Shown: in pieces, positions 49,289 through 61,390 of the stretch
Layout: every line of letters begins with the position of its first letter
Position numbering within the stretch: the stretch's first letter is position 1
DNA from: Dastarcus helophoroides
Taxonomy: Eukaryota > Arthropoda > Insecta > Coleoptera > Bothrideridae
Assembly: GCA_028583605.1 (NCBI GenBank)
Contig: CM053328.1
Span: 11,014,782 to 11,078,781, forward strand
Reading direction: 5' to 3'
DNA length: 64,000 nt
Program-made: the position numbers and the translations under genes
The notes under the pieces: generated by a model
Seen by the model: only the letters and a program-made list of their open reading frames with translations
Told to the model about the DNA's origin: nothing
Database searches by the model: none

Positions 49289-50640
49289 GAAGACAACCAA
49301 GGTCCAGTCCGTTCCACTTAAATTTCATTGCATTATCAAACTCGACTTTTTCCAAGATTTTGATTTTTTTTCTCAAAATTTGACTTTATATTGGGAAATT
49401 CCGTTTTTTTAGAATTAGTGTTTTTCTTAATTTTTCATAAAGTTTGATATTTCTGGATATGTTCACTTTTATGTCAAAAGTATCTCAAAATTTAGGATTG
49501 TCTTCGAAATTCGTGTTTTTCTCGAAGTTTTTTTTTTCGAAATAAGTGGAAATTTTACAACATAGAGTTCTCAAAATATTTGCCCCACAATTTTGATTTT
49601 TCTTTCAAAATTTGATCACTTCATGTTTCAAGTTTTTCCCAGAAATTCGGCTCTTTATATTTATTTCGACATTTTTATCAATATTCGTCCTTTGCTAAAG
49701 TTCATTTTCTTTGAAAATTTCGAGTTATTTTTTTCTGATTCCTACATTTTTGCAATTCGGCTTTTTCTCAAATCTTAAATTTATTCTGAAAATTCCTATT
49801 TTATTTTTCAAAATTTCATCCTTATTTACAAAATTCAACTTTTTCCTGAAAAATTGACATTCTGTTGCAAAATGCGAATTTCTTCTCAACATTTTTACTC
49901 TTTTTTTTAAATTGATCTATTATTTCTTCCATTTTTCTAAAAGTTGGATTTTTTCTAGAAATGTTAACGTTTATATCAAAACTCGACATTTTTCGTTTCT
50001 CAAAATTTAAATTTTTTTTTGACATCGGTTCAAATTTTAATAAAAAGGCAAAAGAATTTATTGGGAACTTTTTTCTCTAATTTTTAATATCGTGAGAATT
50101 CAAATGGAAAAGTGAAAACTGGTAGAATGAAAACTGTTTTTTATGTTAATATTTAAGTTAACCTGTCTTTTTTTTTTCAAAATTCGTTTATTTTCTTAAC
50201 ATTAAATCAAAATTTTAACAAAAGCAGCATTATAATTGTGCAAATAATATTTTTTTGCAAATTTTTATAGACATTTCTATCAACTTCGAAGTTTTGGGCA
50301 TAATCCAGAGTTCAATATCGAAATTTATCGGATCTCGATTTTAATTTAAAAAGTTTCGCTAAAATTGTTGAATCTAATTTATACTCAAGATTTTGGTGTT
50401 TTTGAATAAAAATATTGGAAAAGTCGAATTTTTGAGATACTTTTCAAATTTTTACAAGAGATTTTTACTCCAAATTTCGAGTAAAAGTGTAAGATTTCGA
50501 TATTAATTTTTAACTTTGAAAAAGTCAATTTTGAAAAAACTCGACCATTTTTCAATTAGCAACTTTTTTAATTTTCGACTTTTTTGTTTCAACTTAAAGA
50601 CTTGAAATGTCTACCAGACCCTAGAAATTTGGGAAAAAAC
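49289..50640. repeat. Degenerate AT-rich block, T-rich on plus strand
   Basis: As elsewhere. No gene seen. Confidence 0.6.
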
Positions 50641-51595
50641 ACAATGTCGAAATCAACAAATATAAATTTTGATTAATTGGGTGTTTAATTTAGTACAATT
50701 TTACTACAAATATCGCTCTCTTAATTTACCACCACGCATAAAAGTTAGGGTGGCCCACCCTTAGAGAGGATTTAATTTAATCTAATCTAAACTAACTTAA
50801 CCTAACCTAGCCCAACTTTATTTTCATCGATTAAAAAATCCATCTTCAGCATTTTTGAGCCTCCGTAGCACTGGGCTATATGCCGTTGCACGTATGGCAA
50901 TTTTTTTTTGTGGCGAGAAAAAAGTTTGACACTTTATGTGTCTTAGCAGTTAATAAAATGTGACTTTTAATAGATGTCATTTTTTTCTCTGAAAAAAACG
51001 TATTTTTCTCCGATAAATATATGTAAGAATGGAGAGAAATTGCATTTTATGGTAGAAAACGATTACTTTGAAGGTTTCCTTAGCAGATCTAAACATCAAA
51101 TTTAGACATCGATTGATGTTGTGGCTGTAAATTTTTTCTTTTTCAATACCAAATCGTCGTTTTTTTCTGTCACGGAAAAAATAGTGCATTATACATGGGA
51201 AAAGACATTCGATTTTAGCTCTGGCTGTAGTATTTCCCTCCGATGCGCTTCGGAAAATATACATAGACTAATTTTTCCCCTTGTATAATAAATAACTATT
51301 GTTCCTTCCTAGTAAAGAGATTACTTTCTACATCTAATCCGGAGGTCAAAAAGTTTTCGCTGAAGAAATGAGTTGAAAATTAAAACAAAATCTTAAAAAT
51401 TGCTTCCTTGATCTATAACAATATGTCATCCATAAATCAAGTTCAATTTAATTATTAACATACAACTCCCACTTATTCAACACCTGAATAGAATTTCGTT
51501 AGAATTTATTAATAACTGACATTCCAAATGATAAATGTACAAGTTTCCGCAATTTATTTGTCATTTCTCTCTGCCTCATTCAAAAATACTTGAAT
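50641..51595. other. Unique sequence with a short CCTAA-like run
   Basis: 50775-50815 has eight degenerate TCTAA/CCTAA units. A 95-codon minus-strand open frame (50977-51264) has no recognisable motif. Confidence 0.35.
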
Positions 51596-52030
51596 AATTC
51601 CAATGAAGTGTCTCACGTCGAGTCGTCACAATTTCGACAAAGAAATTGGGCAACTCAATCGCATTTACCGCGTAACTGATTCAAGTTTCTCCAAATTGTT
51701 GCGTTCGCCATCTTGGCTTGGTGTTTCCTTGAAAACTATTTTCCATTTAAGGGGGACGCCCGCCCGCGGGTTTCCCCAGAAAGAACGCCCAAGAAATTAC
51801 CGACGACTTATTACTCAGAAACGCTTTTGGAGAATTACATTTTAAAATGAAACGTCGGCTTGATAATAATTGAAATGATAGCGACTACAACGCCGCTAAA
51901 TTAATTTTCCATGTTTCCCTCGAGGCGCAGCGAAAATTTTAAATGAAAGCTGCGGTCGAGGCTTATGACTGAAATGCAAAGAATTACCCAGAGGATGGAC
52001 TTGGGTTTTAATATGAAACTGTAATTTACA
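51596..52030. other. GC-richer unique segment, possible conserved non-coding element
   Basis: Normal-complexity DNA with GC-rich patches (GACGCCCGCCCGCGGG, CCTCGAGGCGCAGCG, AAAGCTGCGGTCGAGG) and no repeats. The open frame 51603-51845 has no known motif and ordinary stops soon after. It stands out from the low-complexity background as sequence under constraint might. Confidence 0.3.
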
Positions 52031-52668
52031 AAACAAACATATCCTCATACAAATTTGTTGAAAGCAAGATGTAAAAATTGAAATTCGGGAAAAAAAGTTT
52101 GTTGTATACAGTGTGTCTCACTGGAGGTGGAACAATATTCATGAATTCATGAAAATTTTGACCCTTTCGAAATCTTTTTAAAAATTTTTACTTCTCTAGA
52201 AATTTAAACTTTTTTTTTTTAAATTTTGGAATTTTCAAATTTTTGATTTTTCTAAAAATTTTGAACTTTTGATACATTTGATTTTTTTTTTGAAGTTTTA
52301 CCCTATTTGATTCTACCACCTGCCTCCGGAAATGTTGAAAATTACAAAAAATCTGTACACGACTTGACTTCTTGTTCCATTGCAAATAATTTTTACAAAA
52401 TACAGCAGAAGTTTCCAAACTGGGGCCTGCAATGAGTCTAGGCTCACCAGTGTCATCAATCTGGCCAGAGACACTTAATAGCTGCTGTTATTGTTGCTGT
52501 GATAATTTGGATAAAAAACACAGAATAATCATAACTTGGTTTGGTTCACCTGCTAGATAAAGCTTAGTGATATGATAAGTATAATAGGCACAAAATTTAC
52601 TTAAACGTAATAACTGAGTCCACTCCACTTGTAAAATATACTAATGTTTAATTGTTACTACTATGATC
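52031..52668. other. AT-rich and unique sequence
   Basis: Short T-rich degenerate block at 52150-52310; otherwise nothing recognised. Confidence 0.4.
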
Positions 52669-52669
52669 A

Positions 52670-53427
52670 GTGTTACCGGACGCCCTGAAAGCTTTTCTAC
52701 TAAATGTCGCCCGCAAGTGCTACTAAAATAGTATAAATTTTACTAAAATCTACTAAATTCTTTACCAAATTCGTAGTTATCGTCGCGGGTGCATCTGAAA
52801 ATGTTTGATAACCAATGAAAAAACAAGTTCCCTCTAAGAAGTTTGACGATAAAAAAAGGTTCTTCAGCTCAATATTTTGATTCATCTACTTCTTTCTTTG
52901 AGATTATTCCATTATTTTCAAATAAAATCATACTCTTGCCGCCATCATATATTTTTAACTACTAAAAGAACGTCCTAGATAAAACTTCCATATCAGTATA
53001 CCTTGAAAGGATAACAGAAAGTCTACTAAAGGACAAATATTCTACAAATGTAATAAAAATGTTACCATTGTTCTATTAATTTTTATGTTCAATCCACTCG
53101 CAAAAGTAACCCCATTTTGCCTTCATAGTGCCGCGAGTAGAAAGCGGAAACAAGGATAGATGGCGATGAAGCGCCTTCTTAAACAAGGATAGGTTTTAAT
53201 TTTTGGGAAAATTCGGTTCGGTAATGAGTTCCACAGCTTGGCAGTCCTATAGAAAAAAGAGTCTCCGTAGACAGAAGTCGTCAATGTGTCAAGCTGGACT
53301 TCACTGAATTTGCTGTCTCTGACTGTCTTGTATACCTCAAAAATCTTTCCCTTGGGGGCAACTTCTATTAGATGCGAAAAATTCTACTAAATCTTGTAAA
53401 AATTCTACTAATTTGGCAACACTGACT
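52670..53427. mobile_element. hAT-like inverted-repeat element containing a LINE insertion
   Basis: Left CAGTGTTACCGGA and right TTTGGCAACACTG are inverted; both ends have subterminal TCTACTAAA words repeated several times (52697-52760, 53020-53050, 53380-53410). CAGTGTTGCC ends are typical of hAT elements. I could not see an 8 bp target duplication. A LINE 3' end fills 53083-53395. Confidence 0.5.
53083..53395 (-). pseudogene. LINE 3' end, better preserved copy
   Basis: Open on the minus strand: IEVAPKGKIFEVYKTVRDSK, VQLDTLTTSVYGDSFFYRT, AKLWNSLPNRIFPKIKTYP, CLRRRFIAIYPCFRFLL, stop. The F-YRTA-LWNSLP motif closes ORF2 in Jockey/CR1-type LINEs. Same family as 3686-3855. Confidence 0.7.
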
Positions 53428-53924
53428 GTGCTTTCGAAAGTACCACCAGCGCCATCTATTAACGTATAAATGGAATATGGAGGGTGCAACCTATTTCTGC
53501 TTTTGATCACAAGATGTCAGAAAATTAATCCGACCCTGGGAACTTACTGGAGCAATGACTTTAGCTGAAAAGTTTGGAGAGTCCTAACCTAAAGAAAAAA
53601 CCTACTTTTGGTATCTCATCTAATTTTAAAGACTAAAGCAAAAATCCAATCACTATATTCTCTCAATTTAGAGCACAAAATAAAATAAGCATCCATCTTT
53701 AGATAACATTTATTCTATCTACCGTTGTCCTTTATCTCATGGCATTTAGAGAGAACGCACCACCGCCACTGCCTTAGGGTCGGGTCCTGGATATAAAAAT
53801 ATTCGACAATTTTTATTTCAAAATTAAAAATTGGGAAGACAGTTTCTAGGTGATATTAGTAGTAGGCTAATAAAATGACGCTAGGTGGTGCCAAATTGTT
53901 ATATTCAATTACAAGTGACAATAT
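53428..53924. other. Unique AT-rich sequence
   Basis: No gene or element end recognised. Confidence 0.4.
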
Positions 53925-54292
53925 TGTTACGGGCTTAACGGTTTAATTGATTACACGTGACGGATTATACCCACTTTATTACTGAATTCAACTTGGATCA
54001 CCACAATTGAACAATTAACTCACTTATTATTGACTTCTACTAACTCACTAATTACACTGATTCTAACTGACTCGAGGGAAAGCTGACCGCCTTTTATAGT
54101 TTTGGCCCCCGGCTTCTAGAACTTTTCGGCAGATAAGGCTTATCGTTCCCGAAATTTCTGGAACCCTTATTTGCCATTTGTTTCGTTATCGCGGCCGCTT
54201 TCCCCTTATTAGATCCTTCCAGAAATTTTTTTATTTACTAAATTATACAATTCTATTCTAAATTCTATTCCATCTATTTACATTGCGTTACA
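53925..54292 (-). mobile_element. Gypsy-like LTR (3' LTR of minus-strand element)
   Basis: On the minus strand TGTAACGCAATG ... GCCCGTAACA, 368 bp. It contains AAGCGGCCGCGATAACG, AGAAATTTCGGGAACGATAA, a CTATAAAAGGCGG TATA box and a GTGAGTTAATTG region. It is preceded on that strand by a purine-rich tract (TAAGGGGGAGGCAG), the expected polypurine primer. Confidence 0.9.
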
Positions 54293-55587
54293 CTGCCTCC
54301 CCCTTAGGAATGATCGTCCCGATCAGTTCCAATCAGTCACTTCGCCACTAAATTTGCATAGTCTGTTCAGGTGTACCACTTTCATTTTACCCCTGGAGCT
54401 ACGCTAGATCCTGTATACTAAGTCGTTGATCCTCTTCAGCACTTTGTACGGCCCTTCCCAAGATGGCGTAAACTTCGGCGAAACTCCTTTCTTTCGCTGA
54501 GGGTTGTATAGCCATACCAATTCGCCTTCACTGAAACCACCATGGTTGGCATTTATGTCATACCTTGCCTTCATGCGTCTCCAATATCGCTTCCCTCAAT
54601 TCGTCTACGAAACCCATTGTCTCCCTGGGGATCTCCCTTGGTGATCCAAACACCAAGTCACACGGAAGCCGCAGTTCCCTCCCGAAGATCAATTTTGCCG
54701 GAGTCTGACTTGTAGTTTCATGAGTTGCCGCGCGATAGGCCATCAGAAACAGTGGTAGATGTCGGTCCCAGTCTGTCTGATGTTTGGAAACGACCTTCGA
54801 AAGATATTCCTCTAAGGTCCTGTTAAATCTCTCCACCATTCCGTCAGACTGTGGAGGAAGAGGTGTTGTTCAAGTTTTCCTTATTCCAAGAAGACGACAC
54901 ACCTCTTGGAAAACCCCCGATTCAAAGTTCCTTCCCTGGTCCAAGTGTAGTTCCAAGGGAACACCAAATCGACAGATGAAGTTGTCCACAAGAATCCTTG
55001 CGACTGTGGTGGCTTCCTGGTTTGGGATGGCATAAGCTTCAGGCCATTTACTGAAATAATCCATGGCCACCAGGATGTACTTGTTGCCATCGTCTGAAGC
55101 TGGGAATGGTCCTGCCACATCGATTACAATTCTTTCATTCGAGGATGTGGGAGCTCCATTCGGAGCTCCCACATTATATTGCTTCAGGGCTCCTTTTGTT
55201 CATGTACGAGGACCCTTGGATGCAGCACAGGTGACACATTTCCGACACCACCGCTCGACGTCCTTCCTGCAGTTAACCCAATAGAACCGTTTCCGAACCT
55301 TCTCCAGGGCCTTGTTCATCCCTAGATGTCCACCAGAGGTCCCATTGACCTGTGGAATCTTCTGCTGAGGTACCACCAACTGCAAGTTGACGCACTTTCC
55401 ATCCACGCTTTCCCATGATCTCTTCAGTACCCCATCCTCGACCTGGAGGGATTTCCATTAAGCCCACAAATTCTTAAGAGCTGGACTTCTGTCGGAAACC
55501 TCTTGCCATTCCGGCCTGTCTCCAGCTTCTTTCCATTCCAATATGGGTCCGATATCAGCGTCGCTCCTCTGTAGCTTCCGAAGACCT
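54293..55587 (-). pseudogene. Gypsy-type pol fragment: integrase
   Basis: Right to left on the minus strand: a short RNase H/integrase junction (SDADIGPILEWKEA), GGHLGMNKALEKVRKRFYW..CRKCVTCAASKGP (zinc-binding part, Cys pair kept, first His region eroded), then the core: IVIDVAGPFPASDDGNKY (first Asp), LELHLDQGRNFES (second Asp), GMVERFNRTLEEYLSK (Glu), and YRAATHETTSQTPAKLIFG. Stops at several points (near 55456, 55200, 54869, 54556). gag, protease and reverse transcriptase are absent because the element is interrupted at ~55588 by an LTR in the opposite orientation. Confidence 0.85.
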
Positions 55588-55883
55588 TGAAGGATCTGAT
55601 AAGGGGAAAGCGGCCGCGATAACGAAACAAATGGCAGATAAGCATTCCAGAAATTTCGGGAACGATAAGCCTTATCTGCCGAAAAGTTCCAGAAGCAGGG
55701 AGCCAAAACTATAAAAGGCGGTCAGCTTTCCCTCGAGTCAGTCAGAGTCAGTGTAATTAGTGAGTTAGTAGAAGTCAATAATAAGTGAGTTAATTGTTCA
55801 ATTGTGGTGATCCAAGTTGAGTTCAGTACTAAAGTGGGTATAATCCATCACGTGTAATCAATTGAACCGATAAGCCCGTAACA
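55588..55883 (+). mobile_element. Gypsy-like 5' LTR, truncated, plus orientation
   Basis: About 296 bp matching the LTR at 53925-54292 in inverted orientation, from GAAGGATCTGATAAGGGG to AAGCCCGTAACA. The first ~70 bp of the LTR are missing. The join to pol falls on AAGGATCTGAT, a possible microhomology. Confidence 0.9.
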
Positions 55884-55885
55884 TC

Positions 55886-55902
55886 TGGTGTCAGAAGTGG
55901 GA
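55886..55902 (+). promoter_or_regulatory. tRNA-Leu-type primer binding site
   Basis: TGGTGTCAGAAGTGGGA lies two bases after the LTR end. It is complementary to the 3' end of many leucine tRNAs (…CCCACTTCTGACA plus CCA) and marks the start of a plus-strand Gypsy leader. Confidence 0.75.
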
Positions 55903-56033
55903 TTTTTATTGCGCTTTATTACGAAGAAATTAACCAAGTGTTCCCGCGGTTGATTTTATCTCGGACGTTTTAAACTGTTAAATAGTTTATGCGAGGCGCG
56001 TCAAGTAAAATTTTGAACATTCTGCTACGCTTT

Positions 56034-56144
56034 ATGGATACCAGATTAAAATTGGCCAAAATGGAACAACAAATGCAAGCGTTATTCGCAATTTTTAAAG
56101 AACGCGATGAAGAACCCGTAACAATATTTTGCCGATTAAAATAA
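56034..56144 (+). pseudogene. Start of gag, truncated
   Basis: ATG opens MDTRLKLAKMEQQMQALFAI then FKERDEEPVTIFCRLK and stop. The position (~130 bp after the primer binding site) and the coiled, Gln/Lys-rich start fit a Gypsy gag N-terminus. The rest of the plus-strand element is missing. Confidence 0.5.
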
Positions 56145-56219
56145 ATAAACGAAAAAGAAAGGGTAGAAATTCTTATAATTCGCGACAGAATTAGTGCCAT
56201 CTGTTGTATAGAATAAATA

Positions 56220-57748
56220 TTTATTGGACAATTTTGTAATTATTCACCCGATTGCAGCAGTGTATATTTAACAAATCTATGCTGAATTTGTATATCACAG
56301 CGCAGGTATACAAATTTGTTTGGAATTTCTTATTCGTGTGCAATTGCACATGTTGTACTTTTTAATCAACGCCTTTTAATAAATATTGTTCAAAATTTTG
56401 ATTTTGATTTCATAATTATATCTATTTACTTCGAATTCTCGGTCAAGAAAAAAAAAGAAATTCTTGTACTTTTCAAAACTTCTATTTTTTTTTAACTTTT
56501 ATTTTTTGTAATTCGTACTTTATTTCTAATCTTGAAAAAAGTCGAAATTTCCAGAGATAAATCAAGATTTGTAGAAAAAATCCAGTTTTCCAGTGGTAAA
56601 AATGTTCAAATAACTAAAACTGAATTCTCAAAATTGTGACGACATTTTTAAGTTGCAAATATTGTAAAAGTTTCCACTTTTTAAGAAAAAAGTAATACCT
56701 GCTAGAAATTTTAGTCAAAATTCCGTGCTTAACTTGAACACTGCATATTTTTGTAATTTTAAATTTTCCCCAAATTCTTGAGTATTTTCCTAAAATATTG
56801 TATCGAACGCAATTTTATTTTATATAGTTTAAATTTTTCTGAAAAGCTAAAATGTTTTTTTCAGATTTGAAGTTTCATTTCATATTTTTTAAAATATTCG
56901 AGAATTTTCTTATAGATCTTTGAGATTGAGAGAGAAATGTTTTAAATTTCGAATTTAATTATCAAATATTGTCGTTTTCCTCGAACGTACGACTATTATC
57001 TCAAAATATCGAAGAAAAAGATATTTTTATCAACATTTTTTGTTCAAACACAGAAGCTATGAGTTCTTTTAAGAAAATTTTGTTTTACGTAAATTTTGAC
57101 TCTTAACCTTTTAATATTTACAATTTCGCAACTTATAGAAGAGAGGCGGAATTTCCAGAGAAAAAAATAACATTTTTAGAAAAAGTTCAACTCAAAAGTA
57201 AAAATTTCCAAATAAAAACCAAAATAGAACTCTCAAAAACCTATCAGAAATGTTATCAAAAACTCTTAAATTTGAAATTGAATATTTTTTTAATTTTAAA
57301 TTTTCTTAGAAATCTCAAAAAATTTTGCATTAAACCAAATCTTATTTTTATGAATTTTAGGGTTTTCCCAAAATTTGAATTTTTTTCTCCAAATTCTGGA
57401 GTTCAATCTTGAATTTGGTTTGAATTTTCATGAAAAATTTCAGATTTTTTCTCATAAATAATTGAAAAAAAAATTGGGTTTAACTTTTAAATATTGGAAT
57501 TTTTCTTTAATGAGCGACTGTAATCTCGGAATGTCGACTTTTTTTTGTAACAAAATTTTAAGTTTCAAACGAAATCTTCGGTTCAAGAAATCAACATTTC
57601 GAGGTTTAAATAAAAATTCTGGAAAAAAAAGAAATTAAAAAATATAGGTTTCAATTGGAAAGGAAATAAATGGTCATTTCTTAATTAATAATTAAATAAA
57701 TTATTATTATTTTTAACTTCTTTAACTCGCAAATAAATATTTAAAAAC
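56220..57748. repeat. AT-rich block, mixed polarity
   Basis: From ~56390, degenerate AAATTTCGAATTT words. No gene seen. Confidence 0.6.
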
Positions 57749-57870
57749 ATCGATAAAATATCGATGTGTCGGTTCCGAATATCGATATTTGTGACATCAA
57801 TGGTTCATTTAAAAAATATATCGATGTTCAAACATTGAATGACATTCAATGATGTTGCATCCCTAGGTGC
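57749..57870. mobile_element. hAT-like end with TATCGATA motifs
   Basis: ATCGATAAAATATCGATG, AATATCGATATTTG and ATATATCGATG lie in ~90 bp, then GATGTTGCATCCCTAG. The pair 'ATCGAT repeats plus TAGGGATGCAAC end' is common in hAT elements. The other terminus was not found. Confidence 0.35.
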
Positions 57871-58440
57871 AATGCACTTCTGCCCTATCCCCAGAGAAGC
57901 CCATTGATCACCAAACCTCGAATTAACCTCGCAAAAATTTCCCCAACCTTCAGAACAGAAATATTATAACCGGTGCTTTCCCCACGAGTGTGTCCTTCTG
58001 AAAAAAAAAAAAAGAAAAGCTACAGAGACGAGCTGGAATTTTAGATGCCACTACGAACTTTGATCTTGTCGCGAGTTGTGTTTTATAATTGGAAAACTGA
58101 TCGCGAAAAAAATGAACGAATGTGAATTTTTGAGGCCAAGCCAATTGAAATTAAAAATTACTCTTTTGCTTTCAATTGCAGTGCATGAAATTTTGATTTT
58201 TTTTTAAATAAGTTAATCGTTTTTTAAGATTTGGACTCTTTGGTCAAAATATTTTATGTTAATCTATACTTTTATAAACAATTCCTTGAATTTCCCAGTT
58301 TAAAAATTTCAAATATCTCTCAATTTTAAGGAAAAACTTGAATTGAATAATTTAATTTAAATAAATAAAAATAGCAGATATTCGACCTTTTATTAAGCAG
58401 TTAAAAACTTTTAAACTATTGTATTGTAACTATTGTGTAT
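57871..58440. other. Unique AT-rich sequence
   Basis: No gene recognised; a poly-A run at 58002-58016. Confidence 0.4.
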
Positions 58441-58790
58441 TGTAACAAAATGAAGTTATAAAATTGGTATTAGTGATTATGTAGGGTAAGCAACTCTCTA
58501 GAAATATTTGATAATGGGAAGCAACCGCGAAAATGAACCATACGCAGATAAGCGCTCCAGACTTTTCCGTAAGCGATAATCTTATCTGTACAGAGATCGG
58601 TTCTAGAAAACCGGAACGGTATAAATACGCGGTCGTGTTTCCCTCAGTTGGTTAGTCAGTTTGTCGGATAGTCAATAGTTAAATAGTCTGCTAGTTAAGT
58701 GAATTCCTAATTGTACTGTTCCGAAATAAGTTTGAAATAAAGTCCTTACAATTCATGAAGTTTTAATTTTGGAACCGATAACACGCAACA
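58441..58790 (+). mobile_element. Solo LTR, Gypsy-like
   Basis: TGTAACAAAATGAAG ... CCGATAACACGCAACA, 350 bp, with TATAAATA at ~58619 and AATAAA at 58736-58741. Flanking bases GTAT/ATAT may be an imperfect target duplication. No internal region on either side. Same family as 31393-31729. Confidence 0.8.
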
Positions 58791-58946
58791 ATATTCATAA
58801 TCTGACTAATTTAAAATTTTGGAAAAAAAGTACATTTCGGTTATTTTTTTCTTCCAAATTTTGACACGGAAATTAAGGTCTTTCTACAATTTTCAAATTT
58901 TTCTTTTCTTAAAATTTGGTATTTTAGAGATTAGTGTGCAAATATA

Positions 58947-60770
58947 CCAGGTATTTTTTTTTGGTTGGGAGGTTACCTTTATATAGATTACTACTTATTA
59001 TAAAGGCAAACCGATTTTGTCGATGGCGCTAATCGGAGCTAAACTATCTTCTAAAAATATTTTCAACTTCCTCCCACTACCGGTTATGCCGGAAGTAGAC
59101 ATCAACTTTCTTATTTTAAATAGCAACCCCGAAATTTTATACTTTATTTAGATTTTACTTTAAAAAAAGGGTGAGTTTATGTATACATGTTTAGTGCTAC
59201 CTTTGATAGTTTTAAAGATATTTCAATTTTTCGAAAAAAAAATGACAAAAAAGAGGGTTATTTTGACTCTTTCTATCTTCTTTATTATTTGCAGTAAAAA
59301 CATGAAATTTGGGTTGAAGTCACGAAATATTATAAAGACTATAATAACGTAATCAGATTTTACATTTATTATACAGAGTGATGGAAATTTCATAATCTTT
59401 GATGTTTTTGTTTTATTCAAAAAAAATCTGTTTTTTTAAATGAGAACTATATGTTTTTTAATCATTTTTGGATTCTTCACATAAAAAGAGGAAAAAAGTT
59501 ATATTACTTATTTTTTAAAATTTTGTGCCGTTGCACAGGTATTTTACATAAATCTCAAAATAAAAAGAATCAAACATGTCTTTTTCGTTCAAGTAGGAAA
59601 TTAACTGTAGGCAATAAAAGCTTAAAGAATTAATTATAATAAGTAATAGGAAAAAAAAATTGACAAAAAATTTACATCAAGAACAACAAGGACGATCTTT
59701 TGTTACAATGCATTTAAAAGCATATTTTAAGATTTCGAATTGAGTAACGTTTTTAAGCACATCCGATTGTTCCTAGGAATATGCTTGTCATGCAGTAGTC
59801 TAAAAAAAATCACTAAAAAATTTCCATTTCGATTTTCATTATAAAATTTAACGCTTACAAATCCTGAGTTCTAATCTAATAGCATAACAGTTAAAGGACG
59901 AATTTTCTTGAACATTTGTTGTTGATTTTTATTACTCTAAAAATGAGAAGTCTGTTAACAAACCATTTTTACGAAACTTATATTCGTGGCCCCATAAACA
60001 TTTTTCAGAAAGTATTCTAACAATTAGCCAAAAACTTATTCGTCTTGTATGGTTATCTTTTAAATGTTATTCAGCCTAAAATTTTTAGATCTTGTGGTTA
60101 TGTCTTTTTTTTTAATATTGTTTTCTACAACCAAGTTGCTACTAGAGAAAAAAGAATATATATATATTTTTTTTATTTTGAATTATATCTCTGTAACGGT
60201 GCAGAATTTTAAAAAATAATTAGTCATATAACTTTTTTCTTCTTTTTACGTGAAGAATCCAAAAACGAATAAAAAATCCATAGTTCCAATTTAAAAAACA
60301 GAGTTTTTTTGAATAAGACAAAAACAATAAAGATCATAAAATTTCCATCTCCCTGTGTAATAAATGTAAAATCCGATTACGTTATTATAGTTTCCATAAT
60401 ATTCCATGACCTTAATCCAAATTTCATGTTTTTACTGCAAATAATAAAGAAGATACAAAGAGTCAATTTCTGTCATTTTTTTTTCGAAAAATTGAAATAT
60501 CTTTAAAACTATCAAAGGTAGCACTAAACATGTATATATAGACTTACCTTATTTTTCTACGTAAAATCCAAATAAAGTATAAAATTTGGGGGTTGCTGTT
60601 TAAAATAAGAAAGTTGATGTCTACTTCCAGTATAACTGAAAATGGGAGGAAGTTGAAAATATTTTTGAAAGGTAGTTTAGCTCCGATTAGCCCCATCGAC
60701 AAAATCAGTTTGCCTTTATAATAAGTGATACTTCATATAAAGGTAACCTCACAACTAAAAAAAACACCCG
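58947..60770. mobile_element. 1.8 kb fold-back element with ~600 bp inverted repeats
   Basis: Left CCAGGTATTTTTTTTTGGTTG and right CAACTAAAAAAAACACCCG, each flanked by ATATA (probable 5 bp duplication). Arms pair over 58947-59560 and 60180-60770, for example GTAGACATCAACTTTC with GAAAGTTGATGTCTAC and TAGTGCTACCTTTGATAG with CTATCAAAGGTAGCACTA. The ~620 bp centre has no recognisable protein. Superfamily unknown. Confidence 0.8.
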
Positions 60771-61390
60771 ATATAACATCAAAGTAAAATAAATTGAAGC
60801 TTGCTTGTGATTTTACGAGAACACGACAACGGAAACTTATGTACAAGTTTATCAAAAGTTCCCTTTTATTTAGAAATATTGATTTACATCTGAATATTTT
60901 ATTTTTAAAAATGTCACTCAAAACTCCAAACTTTCCAATTTTATCTTTAACTTAACATTTTGATAAAAACTCAAATATTAGATAGTTTATTTGAAACTTC
61001 AAAATTTGTAAATATAACCGAATCTGTGAACTTAAATCCGAATTTAAATAATAATCATAATAAATTGAATGGATGAATGTTCAGACGTTTTTCTAGAGAT
61101 TTTGAATTAAAACCTAAAATTAAAAAAAAACAAAAATCCGAAATATTGAATTACTGAGGAAAACATTAGGAAACTTTGAACCCTAATTTTCTGAAAGAAA
61201 TTGACATTTCAGGATTAACGATTTTACGTGAAAAAATATAAAATTTCCATTTTAAAGTTAAAATTTAAGCAAAACAAAATTCGCTTAACGTTTGAAAAAA
61301 AGTTAAAATTGTAGGAAACACTCGAGTTTTATAAAAAAAATTGAATTTTAATACAAAATTTGGAGAAAAACGGTAAGATTTTGGGCTTTA
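60771..61390. repeat. AT-rich block
   Basis: A-rich degenerate words leading into the telomeric array. No gene seen. Confidence 0.5.

Noticed and set aside
50977..51264. 95-codon Arg/Lys/Phe-rich minus-strand open frame
   Set aside because: AT-driven composition, no motif, no context.
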